Shown: positions 1 through 12,226, counted from the stretch's first letter. The stretch: DNA of 64,000 nt from Phlebopus portentosus (GCA_037892935.1 JAYXKI010000003.1:2170001-2234000), one strand, 5' to 3'. Program-made: numbers and translations. Notes: generated by a model not told the origin, from the sequence alone.

Positions 1-989
1 GGGCGTCCGCGACGAGCCGGGGCAGGTGGAGAACGGGAGTAAGATCGCCGGCGGACAGGTGACGAAGAGCGCCGACGAGCGCGAACCTCATCTCGTGGTG
101 GAGGTCCACGGCGCGGAGGACTCCTGCTTCTGCTCGAGCGTCGGTAATAGCCTCTTCCTCCCCTGCGAGGAGGACCAGGAGGAGGACCAGGAGGCGGCGG
201 CATACGGTCGCGATCTCTATCACGGACATCCCGATTGCGCTCACGGTCGCGGAACTCCCGTTCTCGCTGTTCTCGCATCTGACGCATTTTATCTTCTTCG
301 CGGCGACGCATTCTCTCGCGTTCTTTGCGCTCTGCCTCCCACTTGGCTTTCTGTGCTTCGTAACGTGCACGTTCTTCTTCGCGGCGTCGATCGCGCTCCT
401 CGCGTTCTTGCATACGTTTGATGCGGTTCTCTTCTTGCTTTTCACGATCGAAAGCTTCACCTTCCGAATAATCTTGTCTCGTGCCAAGAGCACGCGCCAT
501 TTTTTCGAGTTCAGTTTTCTTCGCTGCTGCGAGTGCATGAGTGTCGGATGCCTTCAAAGACTTCGCATTTGCGGCAGGTCCGGCGAGCGAAGTAAGCAGC
601 TTCTGGCGCAATACATCGACCTGCTTCTCAATTTCGTCTTCATCAACTCTGTATATCTGTTAGTATTTCGAAGAAAGAGCACTGCTGTCAGAAATAAAAC
701 ACACTCTTCATCCTCCAGCTTGAGCCTCAACTCCAAGCATTTGACTTCAACCTGGCGTTTTCTTTCGTGTTCAAGAATACCCGCATCGGGTTCCCGATGC
801 TTCGGTGGAGCAATATCCCATGCCGCTGCTCTTTCCTCCGCAGTCTCATGCCGCCTCAAGGCGGAGAGATTCCGCAAAACATACCCATTGGTTCCACTGT
901 TAGGGATGTACAGTCAGAACAAGCACTTTTCAATAAGCGAGTAAAACATACCTCCCACGCGGAGTCGTAAGTCCAATCCCGTTATACAT
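1..989 (-). CDS. CWC21: CWC21-type pre-mRNA splicing factor (partial, 3' end outside window)
   Basis: Spliceosome-associated protein of the Cwc21/SRRM2 N-terminal family, which binds the Prp8/Snu114 region of the catalytic spliceosome. Three exons read cleanly: 989-952, 896-705 and 648 to the window edge. Exon 1 begins MYNGIGLTTPRG and joins to SGTNGYVLRNLSALR, the hallmark Cwc21 N-terminus that contacts the catalytic core. After the second splice comes the cwf21 helix, with VDEDEIEKQVDVLRQKLL. The rest is a long charged Arg/Glu helix, then a poly-proline patch and an RS-rich tail with repeated SRSRSPPRR-like units. This is longer than yeast Cwc21 and closer to SRRM2 in style. The start is fixed by the conserved MYNGIGL. 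The C-terminus is cut by the window edge. It shares a 207-base divergent promoter with the Myb gene at 1197. Confidence 0.9.
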
Positions 990-1196
990 GGTTCAACTTG
1001 CTTTTTCCTTGGCTCAAATAGTGTCTTTCTGTGAGACCAGAGACGAGTGTTGTTCGACAATGGTGGTTGAGAAGAGAAGAGATTCAAAGACGACGCCTTG
1101 ATAATCTCCCTGCACGTGATCATAACTTGTCGTCGATCCGAGGAAATTCGAATCGACTTGTTTCGTTCGACAATCTGGTCTTTCACCTACTAAACA
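990..1196. promoter_or_regulatory. Divergent promoter region, CWC21 / SNAPC4-like
   Basis: The 207 bases separate two head-to-head start codons (minus 989, plus 1197). No clear TATA box is seen. Any 5' UTRs must lie here, so core promoters are probably shared or back-to-back. The role is inferred from position. Confidence 0.5.
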
Positions 1197-3225
1197 ATGA
1201 CCGAAAAGGCTGCAATCGACGCAGCTCTGAAAGCAAACAAGGAGCATCGGCATGCTCTCAAGGATTATATTGAACTTCTAGAAAAGGAGCTTCAGACCGT
1301 TGACAAGATGATCGTCAGTCCAACTTCCCCCCCGGTATACTCGTTTCTCTGATGATTCCGAACTAAGGAAGACGTGGACACCGAAGATGATGCAGAAGTC
1401 AACCAAGACGATAGTATCGTTTATGTGGAAGGTGCAAAGAAGCCCGTGTCAATAGTGTTGCCAAGAACGCTACTCTCGGAGGATTCGCCATTCTTTGAAG
1501 ATGCCCAATGGAAGAAACGATACGACGAGTTCACTACAGTTAATCAGCGTGTGCCGGTGTTCTTCCATGTCGACGGTCTCTTTTCTTACTGAAATTTCTT
1601 CTCATTCTAGTGAAGGCGAAGGAACATGACGCATTGAGGGAGGCTGTCCGTAGCGAGAACATGAGAATGCAGACCCTGGAGGCACAAAAGCGGTGAGCTA
1701 TTGAACATATCCGTTTATTAACCTCAATATACTGACTATCTGTCGGTGTGCAGTAATCAGCCAATCGACATTAAAGCATTCCCTCCTGAACATTTCGAAC
1801 AAAATACTGAAGGAATCGACTGGCGTCGTGTTTCAGTCAAGGTAAATTAGTTCCTGCAGTTCGGTCTGAATGTTTTTAACACCCGCTCCTAATATCAATA
1901 GGTGAACTCGCTGCTGCCGAGAAATTACCCTCGAACACCGAGGGAGTGCGAAATTCGCTGGCTTGGTCATCTTCATCCGTCAATAAACAACGGACCTTGG
2001 ACTCCTGAAGAAACAGCACACCTAAAAGATATCATTGCAGAGGATGGACCTGACAAATGTCCGAGGGATTGGGTGGGCATAGCGCAAAGACTCGGAGTAA
2101 GCTCATCCTTCATCTCTGGGAAATCCTTGCCAAATAGTCCATTCGCAGACAAATCGCACACCTATTGATTGCATGCGGCACGGTATGACGCGACGAATAC
2201 ATGTATGGTCTCCAGAGGCAGATAAGAAGCTGCTGGAAGCAGTCGAACTATACGGACAGAACAACTGGCAACTAGGTACGTGCAGGTGTCTTCACGCGGA
2301 TCATCTACCTAACGACTCCGGGATTTACTTACGGTACTCAGTTGCAATGAGCGTATCCGAAGATGCAACAGCCCATCAATGCCAGAAGCGATATCTGAAC
2401 GCGTTAGATTCATCAATCAAGAACGGACCGTGGACCATCGAAGAAGATGAACAACTTCGACGCGCTATAGCTGCATTTGCCGGAGAAGCCGCAGTCGCAC
2501 AAGACGCTAGCACATCGAAGAAACGGTCCATCCCATGGCAGGACGTCGCGCTATTCGTTCCAGGCCGAACTAACAACCAATGTCGCGAACATTACCTCAG
2601 CATGCTGAAGTCCAAGAAAACCAAGTCAACGGAAGATCGGACTAGTCGTTCTGCAAAGGGAAAAGGAAAGGCGGTAGAACCCATAATGTCGGATGATGAG
2701 GAGAAAAATGATGATTATTCCGACCTATCTGACCTTACTGAAGGAGTCCAGATGGATAAAGACAAACCGAAAGCGAAAACTAAAGCTCGTGCTGGGAAGA
2801 AAAGCGAACACAAAGGCAAAGTTCGGATAGGGACACTCGACAGGAATAATGAAAGTACTCCACGAAATGCAGATCTGAGAGACAGTCCAAAGCGCCCTCA
2901 ATCCGATACAGTACTACATTCAGGACCAAAGCCAAAGCCCCGCATGCGTCCGCGTCCACGCATTCAAACACCTGGGGCGGGCTCTTCTGCGGTCACCCAA
3001 GAGCCCATTCTCGAACCGCGTCAACGCACAGAATCAGAGTTACAACCAGAACCAGGACGGGACGGAACGTCTTCAAACATTCCTACGCGTACTCCCGATA
3101 ACGTGGACAATGGCGGCGCACAATCGACGCCGAAGGTCAGTCCGAGGAATCAAAGTCGTCGAAGTTCCAGACGAGGTATGACAAACAAGCGTGTAACAGA
3201 CGAACGTACTGGAGATGCGAGATAA
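1197..3225 (+). CDS. Myb/SANT-repeat DNA-binding protein, SNAPC4-like
   Basis: Multi-Myb protein resembling SNAPC4 (SNAP190), the Myb subunit of the snRNA promoter complex SNAPc. It starts MTEKAAIDAALKANKEH, a helical segment followed by an acidic stretch (1374-1540). Myb repeats follow, pieced over several short introns: EGIDWRRVSVKVNSLLPR, then RTPRECEIRWLGHLHPSI, NNGPWTPEETAHLKDII, a repeat near 2130-2400 ending in HQCQKRYLNALDSSI, and KNGPWTIEEDEQL with PGRTNNQCREHYLSML. The phrase HPSINNGPW at the repeat junction is typical of this family. The C-terminal third is basic, proline-rich and presumably disordered. The open frame stops at 3223-3225. A same-frame segment at 3256-3498 (MQRIGDDQEKASSSPEP..) may be a last exon behind a poorly defined intron starting near 3176, so the true end could be 3498. 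Assignment to SNAPc rather than another Myb factor is inference. Confidence 0.8.
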
Positions 3226-3757
3226 GACCGCCCGAGTACCGGGTTCGAGGATCATATGCAGAGGATTGGCGACGATCAAGAGAAGGCGTCTTCTTCTCCA
3301 GAGCCTGCTAATAAGCGGAGAAAGACAGCGACATCTCCAAGGAATAGTAGAACTGCAGAACCGAGCTCTGCAGACTCCCAAATTCCGACGTCTGACAACT
3401 CTAGGTCTATCGTCGGCGTTTCAGAAGTTGCCGCATCCGAACAGACAGGAAATAAGAAGTTGCAGAGGAGTTTCAGGCTCTCGACGAACAATAAATAAGA
3501 TATAATCCATCGCGATTCACCATCACTTCTACCCGCATTTATTGAGCATCCCAACAATGTACAACGAACATTTACATATCTGGGACTTTGCACAGTAGTC
3601 CACAATTACATTCAAACGGCGTACCATTTCAACTACCCGACGTGTAGTCAGGAACATAAGCCGAAGTCAAAGATACAGTTCTATCGCTCTCACGCCAACC
3701 AGCTCACCAGTTCGGTTCACCAGTTAACTGGCTAACTCGAACAAAGTCGACCGCCGC

Positions 3758-6527
3758 TCACGATCTCCCGGGAACGTAACTCTCATTCGAACTGAAGATC
3801 AGCCAAGGCTTCCGCTGAGCCAAATCAAGCACCATCTCCGCAAAATAGCTGTTCGCCCACGCGAACCACGGACGCGTGTACGCGCTTGCGTTGTATATGT
3901 CGACGGATTCGTGGATCAGGCCCAGGCCGAATGTATTCTGACGGTAGAAGTTTTAATCCAGCAAGTATGTCTTTTGTTGAGACAGGACGGAGCAAAGTAG
4001 TTGAAAAGAGAGGAAAGGAAGAGGCAATACGCACATTTGCAATCATGTACAGAGCATTCGTTATCTCCTCGTCGTCGTCCGTCCCGTATATCGAAGAGAT
4101 AAGGGACATTGGCCTGCAACACTGTATAAGCGCGACAATTCTACATAGGTTTCCGTCTTGTATCAGACGCACCAAGGATTCCATGCATCTGCATGAGGAC
4201 CTCTATTGAGATCATCGTATCGATATTGTGCGTCCCGTAAGCCTGAAAAGATACAACGTACCCAATACCAGAGAAATTTGCGCCCCTTGCAAAGTACGGA
4301 TTCCTACGCGATAAGAGGACATTCCGTGTAGCGATGTAAGTTGGATCAGTCTTGTCTACATGCGGCCGAGTCACGCAAGAGTTCGTGTTGAGAAATTTAA
4401 CCTGGCTCACCTAGGAATCCGAGGTATGGTAAGGAGAGTAGAGACTGCCATGAAATCAGATTATTATATCGTGCGTTTGAACGAATTGTAACGGGGATCG
4501 GTACACACAGGGACGTTTGCATCGTCCATGACATATCTCGAGCCCAGACCTGCATGATATATAGGTCATCAGCTCACTTGGGATAGAATGGTCTGGGAAG
4601 TTCTACTCACCATTCGTCTCATATGCGAAGACGCGATTCTCGACCTGACGAGAGTAGAGGAAAACCACTCAATGTTAGTAACGTTTCATCGACAAAGAGG
4701 AAGGCGGGTACGGACAGTCGTATTCCAAATAGCCGCAGTAATCCGAGTGCTAACATTCCGCGCAAGGTTCGAGATATTCGCGAACTGGTCGATCGACTCG
4801 AGCATATCCGCAAGATGCGTGAGCTCGACGGACAACATCGCATTCGCCGGTGTCAAGAACGCTATATATTCCGCCAAACACATCGGTCAGCGGTCAGAGC
4901 GAACTGATACCGTCACCGAACAGCAGAAAGAAAACATACCAAATGTGCTCAAATCGTCACTCGGCCTATGATGCGTCCCCACAAGGCCAGTATACCCCTT
5001 CGGCTCCCCGTTACCATCATTATTAACCGCAGGACTCAATGCGCCATTTCCACCCGTCCAGTTATAGTACGAGATGAAATTGAAGTCCTCGTCCCATGAT
5101 GCCTGCGACTGCTCGTCAATGACGCGGAAGATTTGTGAAATCGCCGTTAGCCCTGTCGCGAAGTACGTGTGTAAGAATGACGTAGTGCGAGGATGGGGTG
5201 GAAGCAGAACGAAGAGACTTACAATCTGGATCGATGATGGAAGAATCGTTCGTCGCTGAGAAATATGACCGCGAGAGCTTTATGAAGCCGCATAATGAGT
5301 CTATTTCATACTACAAAAAACTGATTATTCGGATTGTTCAAAAATGTAAGGACATATACCTACCTTGCACTCGAACACCGTAGTGTTATCCACTGGCCTA
5401 ATAACTCGGTAAGTCTGCAAGAGCATCATGATAAGAGTATCAGTAACTTACGGGTTAACAGTCACTCCCAGCGCCCAGTCATTCACCGTCGGCGCGAGCC
5501 CACTTTCAGGCGGTGGCTGGAAGGCTCCGCAATAGGGATACTCGGAGATATACCTCGCCTATTCATCAAACGAGACAAAAAGCAATGAATTCCAAGATTG
5601 CTATGAAGTCATGGAATACTCCTCGCACCTCATTGTGTATAACCGCCTTCACCAGCGTAGCGAGTTCCTGATCCTCGCCTAGTAAAGAATGATAATGCGC
5701 AAACTGGAATTAAATAGGTTTCCCCATCAGAAAGATCAATCTGAAAATAAACGTGTAGGAAGCGAACCTGGTTCGCAGTGTCTCGCAGCCATTGTGCGCT
5801 TTAATACGGATCCATTTAGCCAAACCCGGTACGTATAAAGGGACCTTGAACATACGTAATGTCCTACGACGAAGAGCAACCTATCAATTTGACACCTTAT
5901 CAGGAAATTCATGAAAGAAACCTCACACCGGTAATTATGAATGCGATATTCTCAGTCTAGTCGAAACATCCTCAATCAGTACTATTGGAAATACACGTAG
6001 AACGAAGTGGGAAAACTCACCGCATTGAAATACCTAACAGTCGTATCTACATCCATTCACATACTCTCTCAGCACCAAACAAAATAGATCTAGAGAAAAG
6101 AACGGATTCCTAAAAACGCACCCAAAGTATTCGGAAACGTATTCTCAAACAACCTCGCGATATCAGGGTCTCGGAGGCGGGCTTTCATATCCTCAATGAC
6201 GCGCTCGACGGAGGTGCTGTTGAACGTCCGGCATTGGGGCGCAGGGCGCATAAAAGGGAGGGCAAGCGGGCCTGTGGAGGCGTTGCCTTGGGGTGTCTAC
6301 GTACATGGTCGGTCAGTGGTTAGAAAGAAAGAGCGTCACAGTGACGAAGAAACAACGAAGAAACTTACTTGAGCGAACTCTGTGTAACCTGGACATTGTG
6401 CTCTAACGAGGAGCGGGCCGACGCCGGTACTTGTGGTGCCTCCAATACCGAAATTCGAAACATCAAACCAAGGAATCACCGTAAGCACGACTCCCAACAA
6501 CCCCTTTCGAAGTTTATGCATTATCAT
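3758..6527 (-). CDS. Glycoside hydrolase family 125 (exo-alpha-1,6-mannosidase, Mug157-like), secreted
   Basis: Enzyme of family GH125, whose characterised members remove alpha-1,6-linked mannose. Fungal members resemble fission yeast Mug157. The start region MIMHKLRKGLLGVVLTVIP is basic then hydrophobic, as in a signal peptide; MHK at 6521 is an equally good start. Family blocks follow in order on the minus strand: QCPGYTEFAQ, then LALPFMRPAPQCRTFNS (about 6250), VEDMK-type helix with ARLFENTFPNTL (about 6140), PYCGAFQPPPESGLAPTVND (about 5490), FVYETNGLG-type block (read as RVFAYETNGLG, about 4600), a block with NPYFARGANFSG and YGTHNIDTM (about 4290-4215), and the C-terminal NTFGLGLIHESVD and YTRPWFAWANSYFAEMVL. 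The gene is split into more than ten small exons, so only fragments are visible in any one frame. Convergent with the Myb gene. The family call is firm; exact exon borders are not. Confidence 0.88.
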
Positions 6528-7053
6528 CTCGGCGGAAAAAGGTAGAGACTCCCCCACAAGAGTACTGATATCGCGCCACGACGCGCAGTCATTTATATTT
6601 GTATCGTTGAACAGATGGAAGATATGATGGAGGAGGCCATAAAAAGGCAGCATATGGCGCTGGAATGTTCACGAGGCCTTGTGACCGCCTTGTCCGAGTC
6701 GATCAGCTGTGCTTTGCGGTAAGCGGACCGTGACGTACAGTAGTAGCTTCTGCTTCTGCTTCTGCCATGAAGACACTGGCACTGCAGGAGCGTTGTTCTG
6801 GCCGAGCCTGGAACTGGAACGGTCATCACCTGACCGCGACGTGACATTCAGAATCAGACATTGAGTCACAAGCCACATAAAATATCGTATCAAATGATGA
6901 TTAAAGGGGGAGTCAAACGAATTCCAGCTAGAGAAGTATGAATCTAGAGCTATATAATAAACAGAACCGTGAAGAAAAAAGGTGATGAAAAAACGAAGGG
7001 GTTTGCATATCAAGACATTATCATACACGCAGAAAATCGAAATATGAAGAAGA
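6528..7053. other. Intergenic; GH125 promoter and short (CTTCTG) repeat
   Basis: No gene is supported here. It holds the upstream region of the GH125 gene and the 3' flank of the Ser/Pro-rich gene. A short imperfect CTTCTG repeat lies at about 6747-6765. Confidence 0.5.
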
Positions 7054-8745
7054 CTAGGTAGTCGCATTACTCATTTCCCTCTCCTTCTTTGGCGTCGTCT
7101 CAATGTCCTTGGAAGGAACAGAAGGAGGTGGAGTCGAAGTACGCTCGGGTAGAGATATCGACTCTTTCGATGGCACCAGCATAAGTGTACGTGCGGCCGG
7201 GCCAGGAGTAAGAACATCATCCGTCTCGTGCGTATCAAGCGTCTCGCGCGACTCGCCTACGCTCGTCCCATCCACCTCAGTTGACTCAGATGCGCGAGTA
7301 TCCTGCTCCTCGGATGTCGAAACACCCTCTTCAACAGATAAAACAGACGAAGGCGAGAACATCCTCTCCACACCATCTTTCGTTTCGGGACGATGTTCGT
7401 CGCCCTCATCCATCCCATCCTCCTTCATCGAGCTGACGTCCTCGTCAATGAGGCAGGAGCTTCCGCACTCGTCAATATCCAATGTCTGACCGCCTGTCCT
7501 GAAGCTCGGTGCTGTGCGTACGCTGCGATCACGGCCGCCAGGACCGAAAGCACCCAGCACGCTCACACCCGCACTCCAGCGGCTCATCTCACTCTCCCAG
7601 CTGTCTCGCCTCGTACTACGCGGCCTCAAAGCGCGTACACTTGCATTAGGCTCATCCCCATCAAGGGCCATCTGCGAAATGGAGTCGCCCGTGCCATCCA
7701 AATGACTCAGATGGCTCGCCGTGTCGGCCCCAGCAGCCCATGTGTAAGTATATGGCGTGCCTGTACTGCCCGTACGTGCTCGGTAATCTCTCTCGGCTAG
7801 GGGAGTCGCAAACGCAGAAGACGCGAGCGTGAGTACAGAAGCGTTGTCAAGCGGAGGCGAAGATGGGCGTGGGTTATTGCGAGGGTGGTGATGGGTATGT
7901 GCCGGTGCCTGTAAAGCACCGTGCGATGCACGCACGGCGGGGCCAACCGAAGACGGTCGCGAAGATGGGGGAGACGAAGGCGGTAGAGCGGAAAACGTGA
8001 TGAGACCCGGAGTACTGTTGTATCCAGAACTTTGAGTCCGCACGTGCGGCGAACGACGCGTGATAGGTGACGTTCCGGAAGGGTATGCTGAAACAGACGT
8101 GGGCGTTGGTGGCGCTTGGGCGATATGTGCAACGCCTGGCGTAAGGTCAATTGATAGCAACGTCGTCGGCTTCGTACTCGCAGACATGCTCCTGAACGTC
8201 CTTGGATCGCTCAAATAAGACGATGAGATGTACGATGACGAAGAGCGAGAAGGACTTGGAGATGGAGGCGAGGTAGGCGGGAGAGGGCGTATAGAGGCAT
8301 CTTCATCCGCCTCGACTGGATTCGAACGCGAACCCCACATCGACGTTGCCGCTCCGCTTGAGCGACGATTGCTCATATCATCCTCTTCATCATCCGTATC
8401 AGACATCTCAGTGGTACTATTCAACGAAATCTGGTTCGATGTGGGGCGACCGCGGACGAGATGACCATTCTCATCAACATCATGCGGAGTAGGGGCACGA
8501 TTGCGCACAGACGCATTATGCAGCTCTTTCAAACTCGTTGCGCGGGCAGAGAATGCACTGTCCGCTAAGCCATTGGTGTTAAGGGTCTCTGAGGGACGAC
8601 GAGCACGAACTGTGCCGCCCAGCTTACGCTGTAGCCAGTTTATGATGGGCTTGCTTGACTTTCGTTTTACATTCTTTGAAGGCAGAGGGCGAGAGAAAGG
8701 CTGATGCTGGTTGTGCTGAGCGGTCGCGCTGAGTGGGACCGGCAT
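7054..8745 (-). CDS. Ser/Pro/Thr-rich disordered protein, unknown function (563 aa)
   Basis: Single uninterrupted ORF with an ATG at 8745 and TAG at 7054-7056. The N-terminus is basic and the only part that looks folded: KRKSSKPIINWLQRKLGG at about residues 26-43, a short amphipathic helix with a conserved look. The rest is Ser/Pro/Thr-rich with acidic patches (SDTDDEEDDMS near residue 113; DIDECGSSCLIDEDVSS near residue 430) and many potential proline-directed phosphorylation sites. There is no signal peptide or membrane segment. The overall composition resembles disordered regulatory or scaffold proteins of basidiomycetes that automated annotation often calls proteophosphoglycan-like; I do not infer that function. 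It is head-to-head with the aminotransferase gene, 338 bases between starts. Absence of introns over 1.7 kb contrasts with the neighbouring genes. Confidence 0.75.
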   Translation of the reverse strand: MPVPLSATAQHNQHQPFSRPLPSKNVKRKSSKPIINWLQRKLGGTVRARRPSETLNTNGLADSAFSARATSLKELHNASVRNRAPTPHDVDENGHLVRGRPTSNQISLNSTTEMSDTDDEEDDMSNRRSSGAATSMWGSRSNPVEADEDASIRPLPPTSPPSPSPSRSSSSYISSSYLSDPRTFRSMSASTKPTTLLSIDLTPGVAHIAQAPPTPTSVSAYPSGTSPITRRSPHVRTQSSGYNSTPGLITFSALPPSSPPSSRPSSVGPAVRASHGALQAPAHTHHHPRNNPRPSSPPLDNASVLTLASSAFATPLAERDYRARTGSTGTPYTYTWAAGADTASHLSHLDGTGDSISQMALDGDEPNASVRALRPRSTRRDSWESEMSRWSAGVSVLGAFGPGGRDRSVRTAPSFRTGGQTLDIDECGSSCLIDEDVSSMKEDGMDEGDEHRPETKDGVERMFSPSSVLSVEEGVSTSEEQDTRASESTEVDGTSVGESRETLDTHETDDVLTPGPAARTLMLVPSKESISLPERTSTPPPSVPSKDIETTPKKEREMSNATT

Positions 8746-9083
8746 TGTTTGAAGGGGGACCTCGAGGATGGTGGCAGGAAGAAGGAAGCGTGGCTACACT
8801 GACTCGTTGAACGTGACTTATAGCTGGCGCTTAAGCGAACAACATATCATATCGTATGCAGTCAATAATATAAATCACAAATAATTATATAATACTCAGG
8901 CCTTCGGATTTATCCTCCTCTTTCATCGTAACCACTTACTTAACATCGTAATACAGTGCATCGATCAAATATTCTTGTGATTCAACAACACTGCTCAGCC
9001 GCCTAACCTTCATACAGCGTACTTCTCGGAGATCTAGAGCGCCTTTGAAAGCACAGTAGTCCCAAGACTATCGCCATTTAACC

Positions 9084-10746
9084 ATGGCTCTCGCTGTTGC
9101 CCGTTCAGCGAGCAGGAGACTGGCCAACGTTAGGCCAAACGCGTCGCGGGTACAGCTCTCTTCCATCCGCTACAATTCATCCTCGGTGCGCCGTCCTTTC
9201 CTATCCATCCAGCCTCCGCACTCACCTCCCTCCAGCGCGGCCCTTCAAAGGCATACACCGCAATCACCCACCCAGAATCACCCGACTTTCTCCCGGAGCA
9301 CGTCTTGAAAGAAGTCTCCCGCGCGCAGCATGTCCTCCTAGGCGTCTACGCCCGGCCGCCTCTCGTACTCTCCCGAGGTGAGGGTTGCTACGTCTGGGAC
9401 AACCAAGGCCGCAAATACCTCGACTTCACTGCCGGCGTAGCCGTCAACGCTCTAGGCCATGCCGATCCCGAGTTGGTACAATGCATGACGGAGCAAGCCG
9501 GTAAACTCTCACATTCGTCGAACGTGTTTTATAACCCCTGGGCGTCCGAACTCGCGGAGTTGCTTATTAGAGTGACGCAGCGTGAAGGCGGGTTGGGATT
9601 CGCTCCCGGCTCTGTTTCCGATTCTGCAGAGGGATTGCCTAACGGCGTAAAGGTCTTCTTCGCCAACTCTGGTACGGAAGCGAACGAAGGCGCACTCAAG
9701 ATCGCTCGTAAAGTCGGGAAGGAGCGCTGGGCTGCTAAACATTCACGGCCATGGTCCGACCCTGAATGTAACAAGTTCCATGTAGCGTGTTTTGAACACA
9801 GCTTCCACGGACGCAGTCTAGGGAGTCTCAGCGCTACGAATAACGTGAAATACCAGGCGCCGTTCGCGCCTTTGATACCTGGTTTCGATGTAGGGAAGGT
9901 CAACGACGTCGAGGGATTGAAGGACCTGGTGACTGAGGAGACGTGCGCGGTGATTGTGGAACCTATACAAGGCGAAGGAGGCATTTTCGTCGTTGATCAC
10001 GAATGGCTCCGAGCTTTGAGGAAGAGGTGTGACGAGGTCGGTGCGGTGCTCATTTATGATGAGATTCAGGTGAGTGCGATTTGATATCAAAAACTACTTT
10101 CATTCTGACTTTGATCGTAGTGTGGACTGTATAGAACAGGGAAACTATGGGCGCATTCATCCTTCCCGGTAGACTGCCATCCCGACATCATAACAATGGC
10201 AAAACCTCTCGCAAACGGTTTCCCTATAGGCGCAGTGATGGTCCGGGACGAGCTCGCAGAATGCATGACGCCAGGTTCGTTTAAACCAATTTTCCTCGCA
10301 CTAGACGCGAACCTTACATCTTCCCTAAAAATATAGGATCCCACGGAACAACGTTCGGCGGCTCCCCGCTCGCATGTTCACTAGGCCAGCACGTCCTCGC
10401 TCGTCTCTCCCAACCCTCCTTCGCCAAGCACATCTCCACCGTCTCCTCCCACCTCCTCACCCGACTCTCGCCCCTCCAACGCTGGTTCCCCGAGCTCATC
10501 AGCTCGGAAGGCATACGCGGACGCGGCCTCATGCTCGGCTTGCCCTTCACGCCAAACTCTATCAAGAACAAGACAGGACCAAGTGAACTGGTTAAGATGA
10601 GTCGAGAGCGCGGAGTGCTGCTCCTCACGGCCGGATCGGACGCCGTGAGGCTCGTGCCGAGTCTGACTGTGCAGAAGAAGGAAGTGGACTTCGCTGTTAA
10701 TGTTATCGAGAGCGTACTCGGGGAGATGCAGACTCGGAATCGGTAA
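9084..10746 (+). CDS. ARG8: Acetylornithine aminotransferase, mitochondrial
   Basis: PLP enzyme converting N-acetylglutamate semialdehyde to N-acetylornithine in mitochondrial arginine synthesis. Four exons keep the frame: 9084-9185, 9236-10069, 10121-10274 and 10337-10746, giving about 499 residues, slightly long for the family. The N-terminus MALAVARSASRRLANVRPNA is an Arg/Ser/Ala-rich mitochondrial presequence. Class III aminotransferase blocks follow: LDFTAGVAVNALGHADPELV, FFANSGTEANEGALKIARK (PLP phosphate contact), HSFHGRSLGSLSATNN, VEPIQGEGG, LIYDEIQCGLYRTG across intron 2, and TMAKPLANGFPIGAV, where the Lys is the predicted Schiff-base residue. Next come GSHGTTFGGSPLACS and RGRGLMLGLPF. 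The specificity call (acetylornithine rather than ornithine) rests on the presequence and overall similarity to Arg8. Confidence 0.93.
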
Positions 10747-11078
10747 TCATATGTCTTCTTCCTTGTGCTTTTTTGGATATATTTTTTTGGGAAGGAGATC
10801 AAAATGTTACTAGGTGCTCTGCCGTAACAATCTTATAGAATTTTTCTTCAGTTATTAAGTCTGCTGCACGTATCTGTCGCCTCTGATTAAAGATCCCTTT
10901 TTGATAAGATAAGATCATCAATCCAGTGACCAATGCCGATCAATGTCCTTATCTTGTTCAAAGTTTCCTCACGTGCAGAACGCCAACCAATACACGGCCC
11001 TCCGTCATCTCCCGTCCACCGGGCATTGGACAATAAATCCCAACTCAATTTATCTGATTTCTTTCTACTTGGCCGGCC
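10747..11078. other. Intergenic between ARG8 and the small membrane protein gene
   Basis: Tandem intergenic stretch of 332 bases. No coding signal. It must contain the ARG8 3' end and the promoter of the next gene. Confidence 0.4.
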
Positions 11079-11778
11079 ATGTCTTCAGCGGCACAGCGAG
11101 CTAAGCGTCGGGAGGAGATAGACCATGCTTATGGAGAAGTTGCTAGAGCTGCTACGTGGGTCAGTCCGATTCAGCTTAAATTTTTCACTCTCATCACTCC
11201 CGACTTGATGTGTCAATATGTACCACCATTGCCTGACGTGCAGTTACTGACTGACATGAATCACTGCTTGGATGCGTAGGGTGCTGTGAAGTACGGTCTA
11301 TTCGGCGCGTCGCTGGCGACATTGGCGCACTTCACTTGGCCGACGTTCCGGTGCGTACATACTTAACCTTCGTTCGTCTCGCACAAGTAGGATTTAACCA
11401 TTCTTATCCGATTTGGCCGGTCACAGGAGGCAAACTCTGGCATTCAAGGGCTTCCTAACCATGGGCTGTACGTACAGAATCCTTTACTACATCTCTACAG
11501 CACAGGGTGACGAAGGCTCACGTCCGGCTCCTGCAGTCGTATGTACAGGCCTGGTGTTCTACGCGGAAGACAAACTCCAAACACACGAAGCCGCAACGCG
11601 AATCAAAGAAGGCAGACTGCGGCGCGAAGCCCGGATCGACCTCGCCCGTCGGGGCTTGGTCGGGACAGAGACGGAGATCGCAAAGTGGAAGGAAGAGAGG
11701 GAGGCGCGGTTGCGCGAGGAACAGGCGCAGGCGCAGGCTCAGAATGCTGCTGGACCGAATGCAGCGGCTTCGAGTTGA
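11079..11778 (+). CDS. Small membrane protein, possibly mitochondrial (HIG1-like topology)
   Basis: Four exons (11079-11159, 11280-11350, 11427-11467, 11549-11778) give a 140-residue protein; all junctions are phase-consistent. It begins MSSAAQRAKRREEIDHAYGE, a basic helix. Two hydrophobic segments follow: GLFGASLATLAHFTW, and FKGFLTMGCLVFYAEDKL after a short RRQ turn. The C-terminus is a charged helix (RREARIDLARRGLVGTETEI) and an Ala/Gln-rich tail. A basic helix, a two-segment membrane hairpin and an RRQ linker recall small HIG1-type respiratory supercomplex proteins, but I cannot confirm that family. No cleavable presequence is obvious. It follows the mitochondrial ARG8 gene on the same strand. 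Confidence 0.72.
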
Positions 11779-12226
11779 ACGTGAATGGCTTGATCGCTTG
11801 ATTGCTGCAGCTTACTACTTCCTGTAAATTTGTTGACTCGCTTTGTCTCATAGACTACACGCCGAGTTCATCCCTCGGTGAACGGAGATAGGCATTTGCA
11901 TATCGAAAACCGGGTCGATTGACATCGAGGACTCAACTTCGTGCTTGAATCACAGACAAGGACCACATTAATTTAATTGCGAGACATGATGGATGGCTAA
12001 GGACAAGGAAATTGTTTAGTGCAAGTGATTGAACATTGGAGCAATGGAGAGTGGAAAAACAGTGAAACACAGATAATAATGACTTGTGTGATTGGTCATG
12101 GAGAACGTTGTGCAGGGTGTCCGTGAGATGAATAATTATAACAACAGCGTCTGTGTCATGTTGGAGCAGGAAGAGCGCAATTGTATGTCGTGCAAGTAAG
12201 AGAGACACGAGTCCTTGTTGTGGTAT

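Noticed and set aside
26..421. Plus-strand ORF of 131 codons at the left edge
   Set aside because: Antisense shadow of the RS-rich tail of CWC21; it starts at GTG, not ATG.
7797..8150. Minus-strand His/Arg/Leu-rich ORF
   Set aside because: Alternate frame inside the Ser/Pro-rich 563-residue gene; composition is explained by frame shift of low-complexity codons.
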